Shown: piece by piece, positions 42,477 through 53,741 of the stretch | How positions within the stretch are numbered: position 1 is the stretch's first letter | How the letters are laid out: each line of letters starts with the position of its first letter | Source: Nannochloropsis salina CCMP1776 | Taxonomy: Eukaryota; Sar; Eustigmatophyceae; Eustigmatales; Monodopsidaceae | Assembly (NCBI GenBank): GCA_004565275.1 | Contig: SDOX01000005.1 | Location: 108,051 to 172,050, forward strand | DNA: 64,000 bases | Direction: 5' to 3' | Notes under the pieces: model-generated | Database searches by the model: none | What the model was told of the DNA's origin: nothing | Seen by the model: only the letters and a program-made list of their open reading frames with translations | Position numbers and translations under genes: made by a program

Positions 42477-44358
42477 GGAGGAAAACTGCTGGCACCTTCA
42501 CAAAGCCTTCCCAACGACGGGCATCCAGCCACCCCAAGACATAGTGGTCCTGGAAAAGAGGTTGCAGAGAGGGACGGCGGGTGGCGCGATCCAGGAGGTC
42601 GAGGAAGGCTTCCGCGGCCGCCGGGTCCCCGCTGGGGTCGATCGCGGCGACGAGGAGGAGCTGAGAGGGAGGGAGGGAGGAAGGGAGGGGGGGTGGGGAG
42701 GGGGAAGGAAGAAGACCGGGTGAGCGATGAGCTTTTCCGCTATCCGTACTAATGTGAGACTTTCTTGTGCCGGTGTTTTATATCGTCAGTACCTTCCCGA
42801 GCATTCCAAGCTGCCGGAAATTGTGCCCACTCAGGGCCGACATTCGAGGGTGGTTGTGTTTGAGGACCCAAGCAGTTACATCCGCCACCCGTGTGAGTGA
42901 GAGTGAGGAGGAGGGCTGGGCAGGGAAGAAGATGGGAGCATTCGGCTCTCCCGCTGTCCCTCCCTCCACCTTCGCAAGGAAGTAGCCTGCGCGGCTGAGG
43001 GTCGGGGCACTGGGCGTGGAGAGGAGGCAAAGAGGGTCAAGACAGGGATGGAAAGGGAGATTTCCGTCCTGTCTTTCGTCAATCTGCTGGCTTGCTATTT
43101 CCCAAGGCCCCATCCATCCACGGCTGCCAGGCCGCACTCCCCGTGCGCTTCCTCTGTCCCCCCCCCCCTCTTGCCCCCTGGCTTTTCTACGGTTCTACGT
43201 ACCTGAACAATTCCCGTCCTTTCCCTTTCTCAAGCGCCTCCTTCCCCACGCTCCCGAACGAGGCTTTTACTTTCAAGGCCCGTGCCACCTGCTCGAACAC
43301 CTGCTCCTCTCCCTCCCTCCCTTCCTCCGTCCCGTCCTCCCCTCGCCCCGCTCCACCGCCCTCCCCGACCCATCCCAAGACGAAGCCCACGCTGGCGTTC
43401 TGCAACGAGCGCAGAAAGCCTGCAAGCGCTTCCGGCGTCGGTAAATGGGCCAAGGCCGGGGCAGAGAGGCGGACGGCGAGGGTGGTCAGAGCCTCGGGAG
43501 TGCGAGCACCATCATAATTACTGACCGAGCCAGCCACCTGGGGAGAGAGGGAGGAAAAGGGGGAGGGAGGGAGGGAGGGAAGGAGGGAGGGTCAGCGTGA
43601 TGGAGAAGGTAACGGCAGCAGGGACAGGGTGAAAGCGAAGCGGAGATGCGTGGAAAGCCCTTGCCTCCTCTCCCTCCTTCGAGGGCGGTTGAAAAATCTT
43701 CAGCGAAGGATACCCGCTAATCCCAAATTGTTTGGCAAGTTGTGTGTGGATCGTGGCGTCGACCTGGGGGGGATTGCGAGGGATGGGGATGAGTGAGAAC
43801 ATGCGTTGTGGGTAACAGGGAGAGATGGGGGGGAAGGAGGAAAGAAAGCCTTGGCTGAGGAAGAGCGAGGGCTCGGCACATATGTCTAAAATTAGGAAAA
43901 GAGACTGTTGAGGATGTTCGGGAGGTGCTGATCCGGAACAAGAGGGGGAAAGGGCTGGAAGGGTGAAAGCCGCACCTACCTTCCCAATCCGGAGTTTGTC
44001 CCCGACTGCAGCGGCCACTTCGTCGAGGACGGGATTTAGCCGGACACAATGACCACACCTAGGATATCCAGAGTGTGGCAAGACATAAGAAGGAGGGACC
44101 ACACACGTAGACAAGAAAACGCTTTAAGACAGGGACAAGGGTTGAGTACCAGGGCGCGTAAAAATCCACAAGCCAAGTATTCCCATCTTCCACATGCTCC
44201 CGAAAGTTATCTTGAGTCAGCGTAACCACATTGCCAGCGTTTAAATCTGCATGGTCAGTCGCAACAGACAGGGGAAGGGGAGCACCCCAAAAAAGAAGAG
44301 AGCTGGAGAAGAGGAAAAAGACGAAGAAGGGTAACTTGGAGGAGGAGGGAGAACGCAT
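41642..44358 (-). CDS. TMX3-like transmembrane protein disulfide isomerase
   Basis: Eight exons: 44358-44150, 44058-43980, 43763-43665, 43537-43203, 43009-42793, 42660-42496, 42193-42029, 41902-41642; 1530 nt, 509 residues, phases exact. Domain order: signal peptide (PFFVFFLFSSSLLFWGAP); thioredoxin a-domain with active site WCGHC formed across intron 1, followed by KVDATIHTQLAKQFGISGYP; two further thioredoxin-like folds (b, b'); one membrane helix (WPWSLALLLPLGWIFAACLG); an acidic cytosolic tail ending KKED. The last four residues fit the KKxx ER-retrieval signal, as in human TMX3. Role: oxidation and isomerisation of disulfides in the ER lumen (family knowledge). Intron 3 seems to use a GC donor (GAG|GCAAGG). 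Intron 6 contains an (AG)n run. Confidence 0.9.
42444..42473. repeat. (AG)n dinucleotide repeat after an A-run
   Basis: About 14 AG units preceded by 11 A, within intron 6 of the TMX3-like gene. Confidence 0.9.
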
Positions 44359-44695
44359 CCTTCTTCGCGGAGGCGCAGGAAGGGAATGCAAGTCGACGCC
44401 CGCTCGTTTGTGCACGTTTTACTTGTTCTCACGGTATCGTACAGAAACAGATGAATGTCCTATGCGCAGGTGGAAATATGCGAATGATTCTGTGAATCTA
44501 TTTCGTTTTTAGGGCCTGAAGACGGTGTGGCAACCTCCCCCCTGAGAAACCGTTACCGCGAGTCTCGGCGACGGGGGAAAAATAAAAAAATGAAGAAATT
44601 TTCGTCTCGTTTTTGGCCATAATTCAAACGTGAAAATAAACGTGGACCCAAAACAGGGCTTAAAGGCATCAATTAACGCACTCTAGTCTGAAAAG
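44359..44695. promoter_or_regulatory. Short head-to-head promoter region
   Basis: Only 337 bp separate the start codons of the TMX3-like (-) and CCDC61-like (+) genes. AT-rich runs around 44580-44640 (AAAAATAAAAAAATG) are the only notable feature. Confidence 0.45.
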
Positions 44696-47179
44696 ATGAA
44701 TCAGGATGGAGTCATGAATACGGGCGCTGATGCTGGTCGCCTTGACCAAAGCGAGACGGGCGCAATTGCTTCCTCTTCAAGAGCTTCTCCTTTGTTTGAA
44801 GACATTGAGGCCATCCAGACTTTGACGTTTCAAGGGTGAGTCTATATAAATTATTTGCGTGTAAGATCTGCAGGCATACTGAAAGGGCGCTCTTCTCTTC
44901 ATTTCTTGTAAAATTTTCCATTGGTTTTTCGATTTTCGTAGGCGACCCCACACTCTCACGGTCCTGGTCACGCAGCGTCCACCGAAAACGGACCTGTCTC
45001 TTCGCTTGCATCTAATAAGTGCACCTCCCATGAGCCAACATTGGATGGGAGAATACACGCGGCCATGTATGTCCCTGACAGAAAAGACATGAATGAAGAG
45101 ATAAGGTGGCGGACCCCGGCTTTCGATTGCAAAATTCTCAAGTGGTACTGGTTCACCTGATTTTGCTTCCTTTAAATTCATTTTTATGGAATATTTATAT
45201 ATAACATCCGCAGATATCGAAGAGTTGATCGAGCGCACATCGAAGTCCGCGCAGATCCCCTCGTTCACGGATTTTATAAGCCTTTTCCTTAGGACCCTTC
45301 AGGAGCAAGGCCAAGACATCGACAAAGGGGGCGACGAAGAGGTACGCGGAGAGCGTAAAAGACAAAAGGAGGGCAAGATTGAATGGCCCACGCATGAGGA
45401 GCTGGAAGAACGCCTGCATGCCGCGAGGACCAAAAGCAAGGAGGCGGACGAGGTAATAGCAAGCATTTACGGTAAAAGCCGCAGGAGATACCTCCTCTTC
45501 ACCCACGCTACCACGTCGGCACGGGTAAGTGACAGAGACTTGGATGCAGAACACCACGACTGGCTGTTATTGGATGCTCTTCAGCATTTTTCGTTAACCT
45601 GTCTGATGTCCACTCTTCCTTAGGTTCACTACCCCCTCCCTCTCACTCTTCTGCGGGGGGATGAATCCGAAGAAGAAAGCCGTCCTGCTTTCTCTCCTTC
45701 CTCCACTTCTTTCCTTCCAGCGGCAGTTACATCACTTGCTTCTTCAAACAGTGCTCTCCTTTCTGACGCGACAGGAGCCGGCGAGGTCAGTGACGATTAA
45801 GTACTTCCTCTCAGAACGCCAGAACACGTCTTTCTCCTATCTTGTACTTTTGTTCCGCTTATGAGAGATGTCCAACAACTACGTTGAGGATCATTTTTGT
45901 ACTTATACGAAAAACGAGATGGACGGGACTTTCGCGAAGCGTGGTGTGATATCCTCGCCCTGACCCCATCGTCCTACTTCTGATTCCACCTCCTCCGTTA
46001 GGTTCAACCTTTGGTTGTCACAACAGACGAAAATCTAAACAAGATAAATGGCTCAGCATCTAGCGCTAGACTCTCCTCCTCTCCTTCTGCCCGTCGTTCC
46101 TCCCCTCTTCTTTCCGCTAGCGCACATTCTCTCGGTGCTGCTTTCCCCCCTCCAGAGCCTGCCGTGACTACCTCTCCGTCTACCCCGCCCCCCCCCCCAT
46201 TCTTTTCCCTTTAGCTATATTGGAGCCAGAAAAGACAGCTCACGGTCCTACCCCCCCTCCTGTATCTGCCCACTCGCCTTCTCCTCTTCGATACTCTGGG
46301 CATCCTTCATCGACCTCCGCTCCTTTTCTCCCTTCCCCTCCTCCTTCTCCACCTCACTCCTCGTACAACTACCGCACGCGCCCATCGCTTTCGATGCCGT
46401 ATCCAACGCCTCGACCTTTCGTTGAGACTCCTTCAAGTGAGAGCAACCAGCGTACACCAGATAGTGACGCGGGGGAGAGACATCCTCACCACGCGTTCAC
46501 ATACAGTGCTCCAGCTTTCTCTCTCCCAACGCATTCTTGTTTCGCTACGGCCCCATATCAACCCCCTTCCTCCCCTTCGCTTTCTACACCTCTTCCTTGC
46601 ACGCTCGCGGCTGGACAGTCGTCAAAGAATGAGTTGAAGAGCGAACGAGGACGTACCATTCACAAGCATTCAGCGCAGCTCGGTCGCATGCGACGTGCCA
46701 AAGAATTTGCATACCAGAAAAAGATACAAGACTTGGAGGTATTTTGTAAGGGAAGGGGGATCATCGCAGCCATGCTCGCATGCTTATCTCTTCTCCTTTG
46801 TTCTCCGCTTCTCAATTCTGGGTAGGCCGCTCTATTTCGGGAAAGGCAAACTACGCAAAGCTTGCGTCGAGCGCACAAGAAAGAAATTGCTGATCTAAGA
46901 CGAACTCAGGAGAAATGTGCCTGCCGTCCCACACGTTCTCAGGTCCTCCCCCTTATGACTCCCCGTGGGGATCATCAGGATCACAACGGAGCAGATGCAC
47001 TAGAAAATGGGCAGCGTCACGCCCAGGATCTGGAGCAGATCGGAAGTACTTCTCCCTCTACGTATCTGTATAGGGACGAGCCCTTAGGGATTACGTTTCT
47101 CATCCCGTATTTATTGCTTTTCATCCTCCTTGCCCTCGCCATCGTCCTTATCATAGTTTTGGCCCACGGATTTGCCTAG
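44696..47179 (+). CDS. CCDC61/VFL3-like XRCC4-fold protein with C-terminal membrane anchor
   Basis: Seven exons: 44696-44835, 44942-45066, 45214-45524, 45624-45785, 46002-46134, 46215-46738, 46826-47179; 1749 nt, 582 residues, phases exact. The head domain matches the CCDC61 pattern as I know it: HTLTVLVTQ, W-x-GEYTRPYIEELIERTSKS, FTDFISLFLRTLQE, THEELEERL, then RRRYLLFTHATTSARVHYPLPL (CCDC61 has a similar RYLILTY..VHYPLPL). A coiled coil starts near QLGRMRRAKEFAYQKKIQDL and continues into LFRERQTTQSLRRAHKKEIA. The middle (about 190-400) is Ser/Pro disordered. The last 30 residues are a hydrophobic anchor (FLIPYLLLFILLALAIVLII), which I do not know from the family. CCDC61/VFL3 organises basal bodies and their appendages. 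Exon 5/6 junction is the least certain. Confidence 0.7.
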
Positions 47180-47804
47180 ACTTAAGTGGGTCAAATTGGC
47201 GACCCGCAACTTTGCTGACGTGCTTGCTATCTATCTTTCGATCAGTATCTTCAATATTAAACAGATTTTTACGAAGAGGCACATGTTTTGCTTAAGCTTA
47301 TTGGAGGAACTACAGTGAAGAACAACTGTGATTTACGATGAATATGTGTTTTTGAGCAACACACCCGCGGTATATTACTTGCAATGCAAATGTTGAGTTG
47401 ATGATCTGAAAGTGAATATGGAGTGATGGTGCCGGGGGACTTAACTCGCGCTTCGGTTTGCGTCAGAGGGCATCCTCTTTTTCCCTTGAGGGTACAACAC
47501 CGAACAGCCGTTACCCGTCCAACGGCTAACCAACCGCTACAACTTCAAGACTTGATAACGTCGACATTCCAATAAATTCCAAAACTTAACAGCAGGGGTA
47601 AACTTCACAAGAGCTAGGTGAGTTTACTTCAATCAAAGGACTAAATTTGTCCCGCAAGCTTTTCAACCCTTCCTCGTCACTTTATCAGGTCGCATTCAAG
47701 CCCCTACCTCCCCCTCCCTTCGATGCCCGGGCTTCAAATTCGTGCACGATAGACGCCTTCAACGCCCACGCTTGCCAGCCTATCATCCATACAAATTCTT
47801 AAGG
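47180..47804. other. Convergent 3' flank
   Basis: AT-richer sequence between the stop codons of the CCDC61-like (+) and SH2-containing (-) genes. The TATTAAACAG and AATAAATTCC stretches are plausible 3' signals. No gene seen. Confidence 0.45.
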
Positions 47805-50800
47805 TCACGCAACCGTTGTCTTGTCAGCGGACGCGGGATTGGATTGCCGCATTGCCTCCACTTCAATCGGTAATGGCTTTCGCAGAGCCTGCAAGACATC
47901 CTGCTTGGGTACATCTGGATAAAAGAGTGTCAGGGTGGCAATGTCCTCGAGCAACGCCTAAAGAAAGGGAACAAGAGGGTGGAAAGGTCAGGAAGAGCAA
48001 TCGAAAAGGAATGAATGCTGGTATCACCCACTCTCACCCTTTTAATAGTCTCTCATGTTCCCTTCAGTTCGTTGCCCTCTCCCCCTCCTTCCCATGCAGA
48101 TCTTCGACCACCCTTTCTTCTCACGTCCACGTCCCTCTTCATTCCTCTTGTTCCCCCTCTCTTTCATCACCTGCAAGTTGTCGTATCGCTTTCTCCCCGG
48201 CTCCATGAATAATTCGCAGCCTTTCTCCGTCACTCGCACAAGGCAATGTTGTATTGGAGGCCCGACAGGGGCGGAACCAGGGGAGGGCGGTGGGACCGAG
48301 GCAGAAGGAGAAGGTGGGGGGGCAACGAAGGAGATGGCGAGCAAGCCCAGGTGACTTGTAGAAAAGCGAAGGAGGAAGGTGCCTGTGCGGGTATGTGTGT
48401 GCGATTGCCGATCATTTTTATATTTCTCTCCCTCCCCTCTTCTTTTCGCTCCTCCTCATTTTTTCTTTGATCCTGTGAAAGTCAGTCTCCCTCCCCCTCT
48501 CCCTCCCTCCCTCCTTCTCTCCTACCGCTGGGTTTCTCCTTTAAGGCCGCCTCTGATTCTTTCCGTCCAGAAAATCCAATCACCACGGGCGTGGGCGCCT
48601 CGCACAACCACTCTCGGTAAATGATTTCCAATGCGCTGAACATCAGCGACCACCTGGAGCAAGAGGAAAAGGCAGAGGATGGGCGCGCGGGGAAGGAGGG
48701 AGGGAGGGAGGGAGGGAGAAAAGGGTGGGATGAACAGGGAGGGAGGAAAAGGAGGACGACGGGAGGGGCAGACAGGAATAGTAAAAGGAGAGGGAAAGAT
48801 GAAAGGAAGGGCGATGCCGTGCTGTGGAGAATGAAGAGACGGGGGACAGTCCCAGGGGAAATGCGGTTTCTTGTCTTCCCCCTCCCTCCCTCCCTCCCTC
48901 CCTCCCTCCCTTCCTCCCTCCCTTCCCCCCTCCTCTACTCACGAGCTTGGAACGGAGAAACATGATGTCATGGTCGGAAAGCATCCGCATCCGTCCCTTC
49001 AAGCCACCTTCCTTCCCTTCCCTCCCTTCCAGGCCCGGTCCCCTCTGGAACGAAGAAAGGGAAGCCGATCTCCCGAGAGAATCCTGCCGAAGCCGGCGCG
49101 AGGAGGAGCCGTTCGACGTCAGCTGACTCTGCCATCCACGCCCGCTGTCCACCCCCGCCCCCCGGGTCTCGTTCCGATGGAGGAGGGGGTGGAGGGTAGG
49201 GAGGGAATCGCCGGACTCGTGGGCGCTGGAAGGGGAGGAATCGGAGGGAGGCGCGACCCTGGCATGGTAGCGGGAAAGAGAAGGGAGAGGGGCGTGGCCG
49301 TGAGATGATTGGGGTGGGGAAGTAACGAGGGAGGGAGACCATTGATGATCATGAAGGCTATCTTAGGACCGGGTACACTCACAGATCCATGCCTTGTCCT
49401 CGGGAAGCTTTCTTTTCTCCCTCCCTCCCTCCCTCCCTCCTTCTCTTCACCCTCCCCTCTCTCCTCGTCTCCTTGCATCGGCATTGCCGCGGAGAACAAT
49501 AGCTGAGAGGAAGGGCTGACACCAGTTCTACCTTGCTAGCCCCCCCTGTCCCCACCCCACCCCACCCTTGTCACTCTCTTCCCTTCGCATCACCTGGCTT
49601 GCACCTTCCTTAGGAGCATCTCTTTCAACTGCGACTGCAAGGCCGCTGCCAGACGGTACCACGGCACCCCCAGGGACAGGAAGGAGGAGGACGAAGTGGA
49701 GGACAAGGTCAGATACGACTGTCGGTAGCTGGCCCCTCCTCCGCTGGCCCCTCCTTTGGGTCCCAACATGGAGGAGGGAGACGCGGTGAGCTCGGCCCAT
49801 AACCTCCCGGCGGCTTCGTCTTGGAAGTGGAGGATGGCCGGGAGGGGCACGTCGGCATCCTCCCTGTCTGCCTCCGCTGGTCCTGGGCCGTTGAAATTCG
49901 TGGCCCCGCTTTCCTTGGACGCGGCGGCCAGCCGGTAACACCGCTTTGCTTCTGGAAGCAAGCCTTCCAATCGATGACCTTCGAGAAGGGGGGCAAACAT
50001 CAAGATGGCCTTGGGGTGTCCATGCAGGGAGCGGAGCACAGGGGAGGAGGCAAGCTGGGCCAAGGCTTCTGTCCGCGCGACCGCGACGGGAAGGGAGGGC
50101 GGGAGAGAGGGCGGGAGGGAGGGCGGGAGGGAGGTGGCGGGGGTGGAGGACGGAGGGGCTGTCGCGGTCGGCCGCAAGGGAGGGGGGGACACGACGGGGG
50201 CAGGGGTCAAAAGCGTCATCTCCTCAAACCGCAGGCGCCGTGGGGCCACGTAGACGAGCAAATGGGCGGCGGGAATTTCCGCCAAGGGCCCCAATTCCAC
50301 AATTTTTTCCGGGGTTTTCTCCAAATGTCCGTCCCCGTTGTCGTGGATCGAGCCTTCGGCGGTCAAGAGGAGGTGGAAGCCCGGGTGCCGGCCGAGCAAG
50401 AAATTGAGGACTGGGACAAGCACCGATCCCTGAGTGAGGAAACGGTCGATCCCGTCCAGGAGGAGCAAGACTCGCCGGGCAGGATTTGTGCCTTGAAGTG
50501 CCCTTAGCAAATCCCGGCTGTTCCGAGCCCCGCCTACCTCCAAGGCGGTCCCGATCGTCTCGCACAGGGCTTCTTTGGCCCCGGGGTGGAAGTAAGTCTC
50601 TTTCAAGGAGACTTGGTACATGGCGTGGAACATGCGGCGTTCAGCCATGTATTCGCAGGCCCGAAAGGCCAGGGCAGACTTGCCTATCCCTGCCTCCCCG
50701 CGGATGGTCACGCACCGGTAGCGTTGGGGAGGGTGGAGGAGAGAGATGCATTCTTGAACCTTGGCGTTCCGGCCCAAGAAAAAGACGGGCGGCTTGTGCA

Positions 50801-52073
50801 CCGTGGATTTTACCGGGGGAGGGGTCTCGTCCAAAAGCGGGCCCCCGATGGCCTGGGAGCTGGCGTCGAAGATGGCGATGTCGTGGTTGCCGTCCCCTGG
50901 GAGGAGGAGGAATTTCTTATCCTCGTTGTACGTGGCAGCCGACGCCTCAGCCATGATGGAGGTGACGCCGATCTGGAACGAGTTCCGGACTGCCCGGGGG
51001 AGGGAAAGCGGGAAATGGTGCATGCGTGAATTCAGGGCTATATGTGTAAAGGTGTGTGGATAGGCACGCAGGTCTCCTACCAGTGTTCCCGGTGACGAGG
51101 CTGAGGTAAAACTGCTCGGCAAAGACGCGAGCAGCGTAATCCGTCACTGGAGATGAGAGGGAGGGGAGGAAAGAGACAGGGAAGTGAGAGGAGAGGCCAG
51201 GACGTGGGGAGAATGGAGGGTGAACAGGGCCCGGGGAGAAAGGGAGGGAGGGAGGGAGGGAGGGAGGGAGGGAGGGAGGGAGAGAGGGAGGGAGGGGGNA
51301 GAGGGATCTCGGCAATCAAGAAAAGGGCCACCGTAATGCCATGGAGGCATCCGCGCATCGCATTATTTCCCCTCTAACCCCCCCCCCCCCCCAATTTCCG
51401 TCTCCTGCCTACTTTTATTTGGTTCCTACCAACCAATGCCCTTACGCCCTCCTCGCTCCTCGCTCCTGCCTCCTGCTTGGATCCTCTCACCTTTTTCATC
51501 GAACTTGACCGCCACCACGTGCGGAACCCCCGCCGCCGCGAACGCATGTCCAGCGGACTCGGAATGGCAGGCGGAGACGAAGACTAACTGTGTCCGTACC
51601 CCGCCTGCTCGAAACAGGTCCGTGAGCATTTCTACACTGAGGGGGTTGGCCTCCCCGTTTTCGTTTTCGAAAATCAAACACGAAGGGTTGCCATGCCCGG
51701 TGTAATGAAGCATCCGACAACCCAACGTTACCAGGAATCGGAAATTTCGCACCGTGGCCACTTCGGCGCGGAAAGTGAGGCGGCGGCCTGACTCGATCAG
51801 CGTCTTGCGCAACGATTGCAGCTCTTGCCCCGTATCGAGCACGTCGGGTTCGTGGACGACATCGCCCATGCGGTGGATGAGAGGGACACTGTACAAGTAA
51901 GCAATCCTAGGCCCGCCGCCACCTACGGATAGAGATTGCGCTAGCGGGCGGTTTTTGGGGGAGGAATCATTTTCATGTGTTGCTGTAGCGGGGGAGGGCG
52001 GCTCTGGCGGAGGGGAGGTCTGCGCATTGGAAAGCTTTTTACGCCGGGAAAACCTGAAAAATTTGATCGGCAT
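47805..52073 (-). CDS. CHAT protease - NB-ARC (STAND) ATPase - STAT-type SH2 protein (possibly one gene)
   Basis: Firm N-terminal exons: 52073-51491, 51146-51081, 50989 to 49605 or 49594, phases exact. They encode a CHAT domain with the His-Cys dyad (MLHYTGHGN, His127; FVSACHSES, Cys169) and its tail AEQFYLSLVTGNTVRNSF. Next is an NB-ARC-type ATPase (P-loop GEAGIGKSALAF, Walker B VLLLLDGIDRF). After only about 90 nt resembling an intron come exons 49503-49383 and 49225-48943 (linker, LSDHDIMFLRSKL). The SH2 exons are 48653-48526, 48382-48171 and 47957-47805: VVIGFSGRKESEAAL, GTFLLRFSTSHLGLLAISFV with the phosphotyrosine-binding Arg, and IQHCLVRVTEKG. One junction (48943 to 48653) does not close in phase. 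CHAT and SH2 calls are strong; that they form one protein is inference. STAND proteins are signal-triggered switches, often in immunity or cell death. Confidence 0.6.
51240..51299. repeat. (GGGA)n tract ending in one undetermined base
   Basis: About 14 GGGA units on the plus strand with a single N at 51299. On the coding strand it is (TCCC)n in the intron between the first two CHAT exons. Confidence 0.9.
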
Positions 52074-52433
52074 ACGTCTGTGCCACAGACGATGAAGTTT
52101 TCCAGAAATTAGCCTGTGTAAGTCATCAAAAAAAGTCAGGTATGCGTCTAAAATTACTTCGCATGGTCAGGACCGTCGTGGGGGGGTAAAGAGACAATGG
52201 CTAAGCGAGGGGATGCCGCGTTTCCTGAGATCGATTGCCAGGACACTTTCGGCGTCGTTTTGCGAAGATGGAGACTGCAAAGTACGTCAAGTAGAGAGCA
52301 TGGTGTGCATCATGCACGATCTTATCGTAATTCGTCACTCTTGCCACCTTACGGGGGCCCCGTGACATACAGCGATGGCCTGGAGGCAACGGGTCTATCA
52401 TGTTGGGATCAGGAGGTTACGTGAGACCTCGCC
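52074..52433. promoter_or_regulatory. Divergent upstream region
   Basis: 360 bp between the CHAT gene start (-) and the TFIIH p44 start (+); must contain both promoters. No named element. Confidence 0.4.
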
Positions 52434-53741
52434 ATGATACGCTTTACTCACCACCCACCACCCTCCATGTCATTCAAGAAGGTCTCGATGGCGTCGTACC
52501 GACTGGACTCGCGGCAAATCAGCCAAGGGGGGGGCGGTCTCGACGGGGAGGAGGATGGTGTGGAGAGGGAACGCATGTATGCTTGGGAGGGGGCTTTGGA
52601 AATGTCTTGGGCCAATGTCAAGATGGACGAGGAAGGCAGGCTTATCTCAGAGGGACAAGACCAGGACGAGCACCTTCGGCGAAAGCAACACGAGCTAAAT
52701 CGACGGAAGTTGGCCTTAGGACAGTGCGTACGGAGGGGGTTGATTCGATACCTCTTCCTCGGCATCGATGCGAGTGCCTCAATGCGGGAAATGGATTACA
52801 AACCGGAACGGCTTCGTGCCGCCTTCAAAGCCAGCCAAGAATTTGTGAAGGAATACTTCGACCAAAATCCTATCTCGCAGCTGGGGTTACTCGTGACCAA
52901 ACAAGGGGAAGCGGAGCGTCTGACCGAGTTAAGCGCAAACCCCAAGTCACACATCGCCAAGCTCCACGACTACGCCCTCAAAAACCGTGCCGAGGGCGAG
53001 GCTTCGCTGCAAAACCTTCTAGAACTTGCCCTTTGCTCGCTGAAGGCCATTCCTGAATATGGCCACCGGGAAGTCTTGCTTCTCTATGGGAGCTTGGCCA
53101 CTTGCGATCCGGGGGACATCTTCGAGACGTTGAAGAAGCTGGTGAAGGCCGGGATCCGCGTCTCAATCATCAGTCTGACCGCAGAGATGTATATTTGTCG
53201 GAAGGTGTGCGATGACACCCATGGCACCTACGGCATCGCCTTGGATAACAAGCATTTTGTAGATCTCTTCATGGCCCAAGTCGCCCCCCCCCCCACCACG
53301 GCCTCCACATCCACCGGCCCTCTCTACATGGATATGGTGCTGATGGGCTTCCCCAACCGCATCCATACTCCACACGCCCCTGCTCTTGCCTTCGATGGGG
53401 GGAACCCGCCACGACCGTCGACTGTGGCGTACGTCTGTCCCCGCTGCCTGGCCCGAGTCACGGACCTACCTACAGCTTGCAACCTGTGTACATTACCCCT
53501 CGTTTCTTCCTCTCATCTGGCCCGTTCCTACCACCACCTCTTCCCTGTGTCCCAGTACATCGAGGTGCCGCCCAAAGAGCAAAGTGGGTTGGACAGATGT
53601 GATGCTTGTATGCGGCACCTCGATGTGTCTTCCGCGAAGATAGTGCGCCTGCAATGCCCCGCATGTCGGAATATTTTTTGCTTGGATTGCGACATGTACA
53701 TACATGAAAGTTTGCACAATTGTCCGGGATGTTGTGTGTGA
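52434..53741 (+). CDS. SSL1: TFIIH core subunit p44 / SSL1 (GTF2H2)
   Basis: Intronless, up to 435 residues. The start is the first ATG of the frame (MIRFTHH); the internal MSFKKVSMASYR at 52470 is also plausible. Residues about 85-285 form the von Willebrand A domain (LIRYLFLGIDASASMREMDY, KPERLRAAFKASQEFVKEYF, ISQLGLLVTKQGEAERLT, HREVLLLYGSLATCDPGDI). A C4 zinc site follows (CPRCLARVTDLPTACNLC), then the C-terminal RING-like double zinc domain (CDACMRH, LQCPACRNIFCLDCDMYIHE, CPGCC). Role (family knowledge): it binds and stimulates the XPD helicase in TFIIH, serving nucleotide-excision repair and RNA polymerase II initiation. All expected cysteines appear present and length matches the family. 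Secure call. Confidence 0.95.
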   Translation: MIRFTHHPPPSMSFKKVSMASYRLDSRQISQGGGGLDGEEDGVERERMYAWEGALEMSWANVKMDEEGRLISEGQDQDEHLRRKQHELNRRKLALGQCVRRGLIRYLFLGIDASASMREMDYKPERLRAAFKASQEFVKEYFDQNPISQLGLLVTKQGEAERLTELSANPKSHIAKLHDYALKNRAEGEASLQNLLELALCSLKAIPEYGHREVLLLYGSLATCDPGDIFETLKKLVKAGIRVSIISLTAEMYICRKVCDDTHGTYGIALDNKHFVDLFMAQVAPPPTTASTSTGPLYMDMVLMGFPNRIHTPHAPALAFDGGNPPRPSTVAYVCPRCLARVTDLPTACNLCTLPLVSSSHLARSYHHLFPVSQYIEVPPKEQSGLDRCDACMRHLDVSSAKIVRLQCPACRNIFCLDCDMYIHESLHNCPGCCV

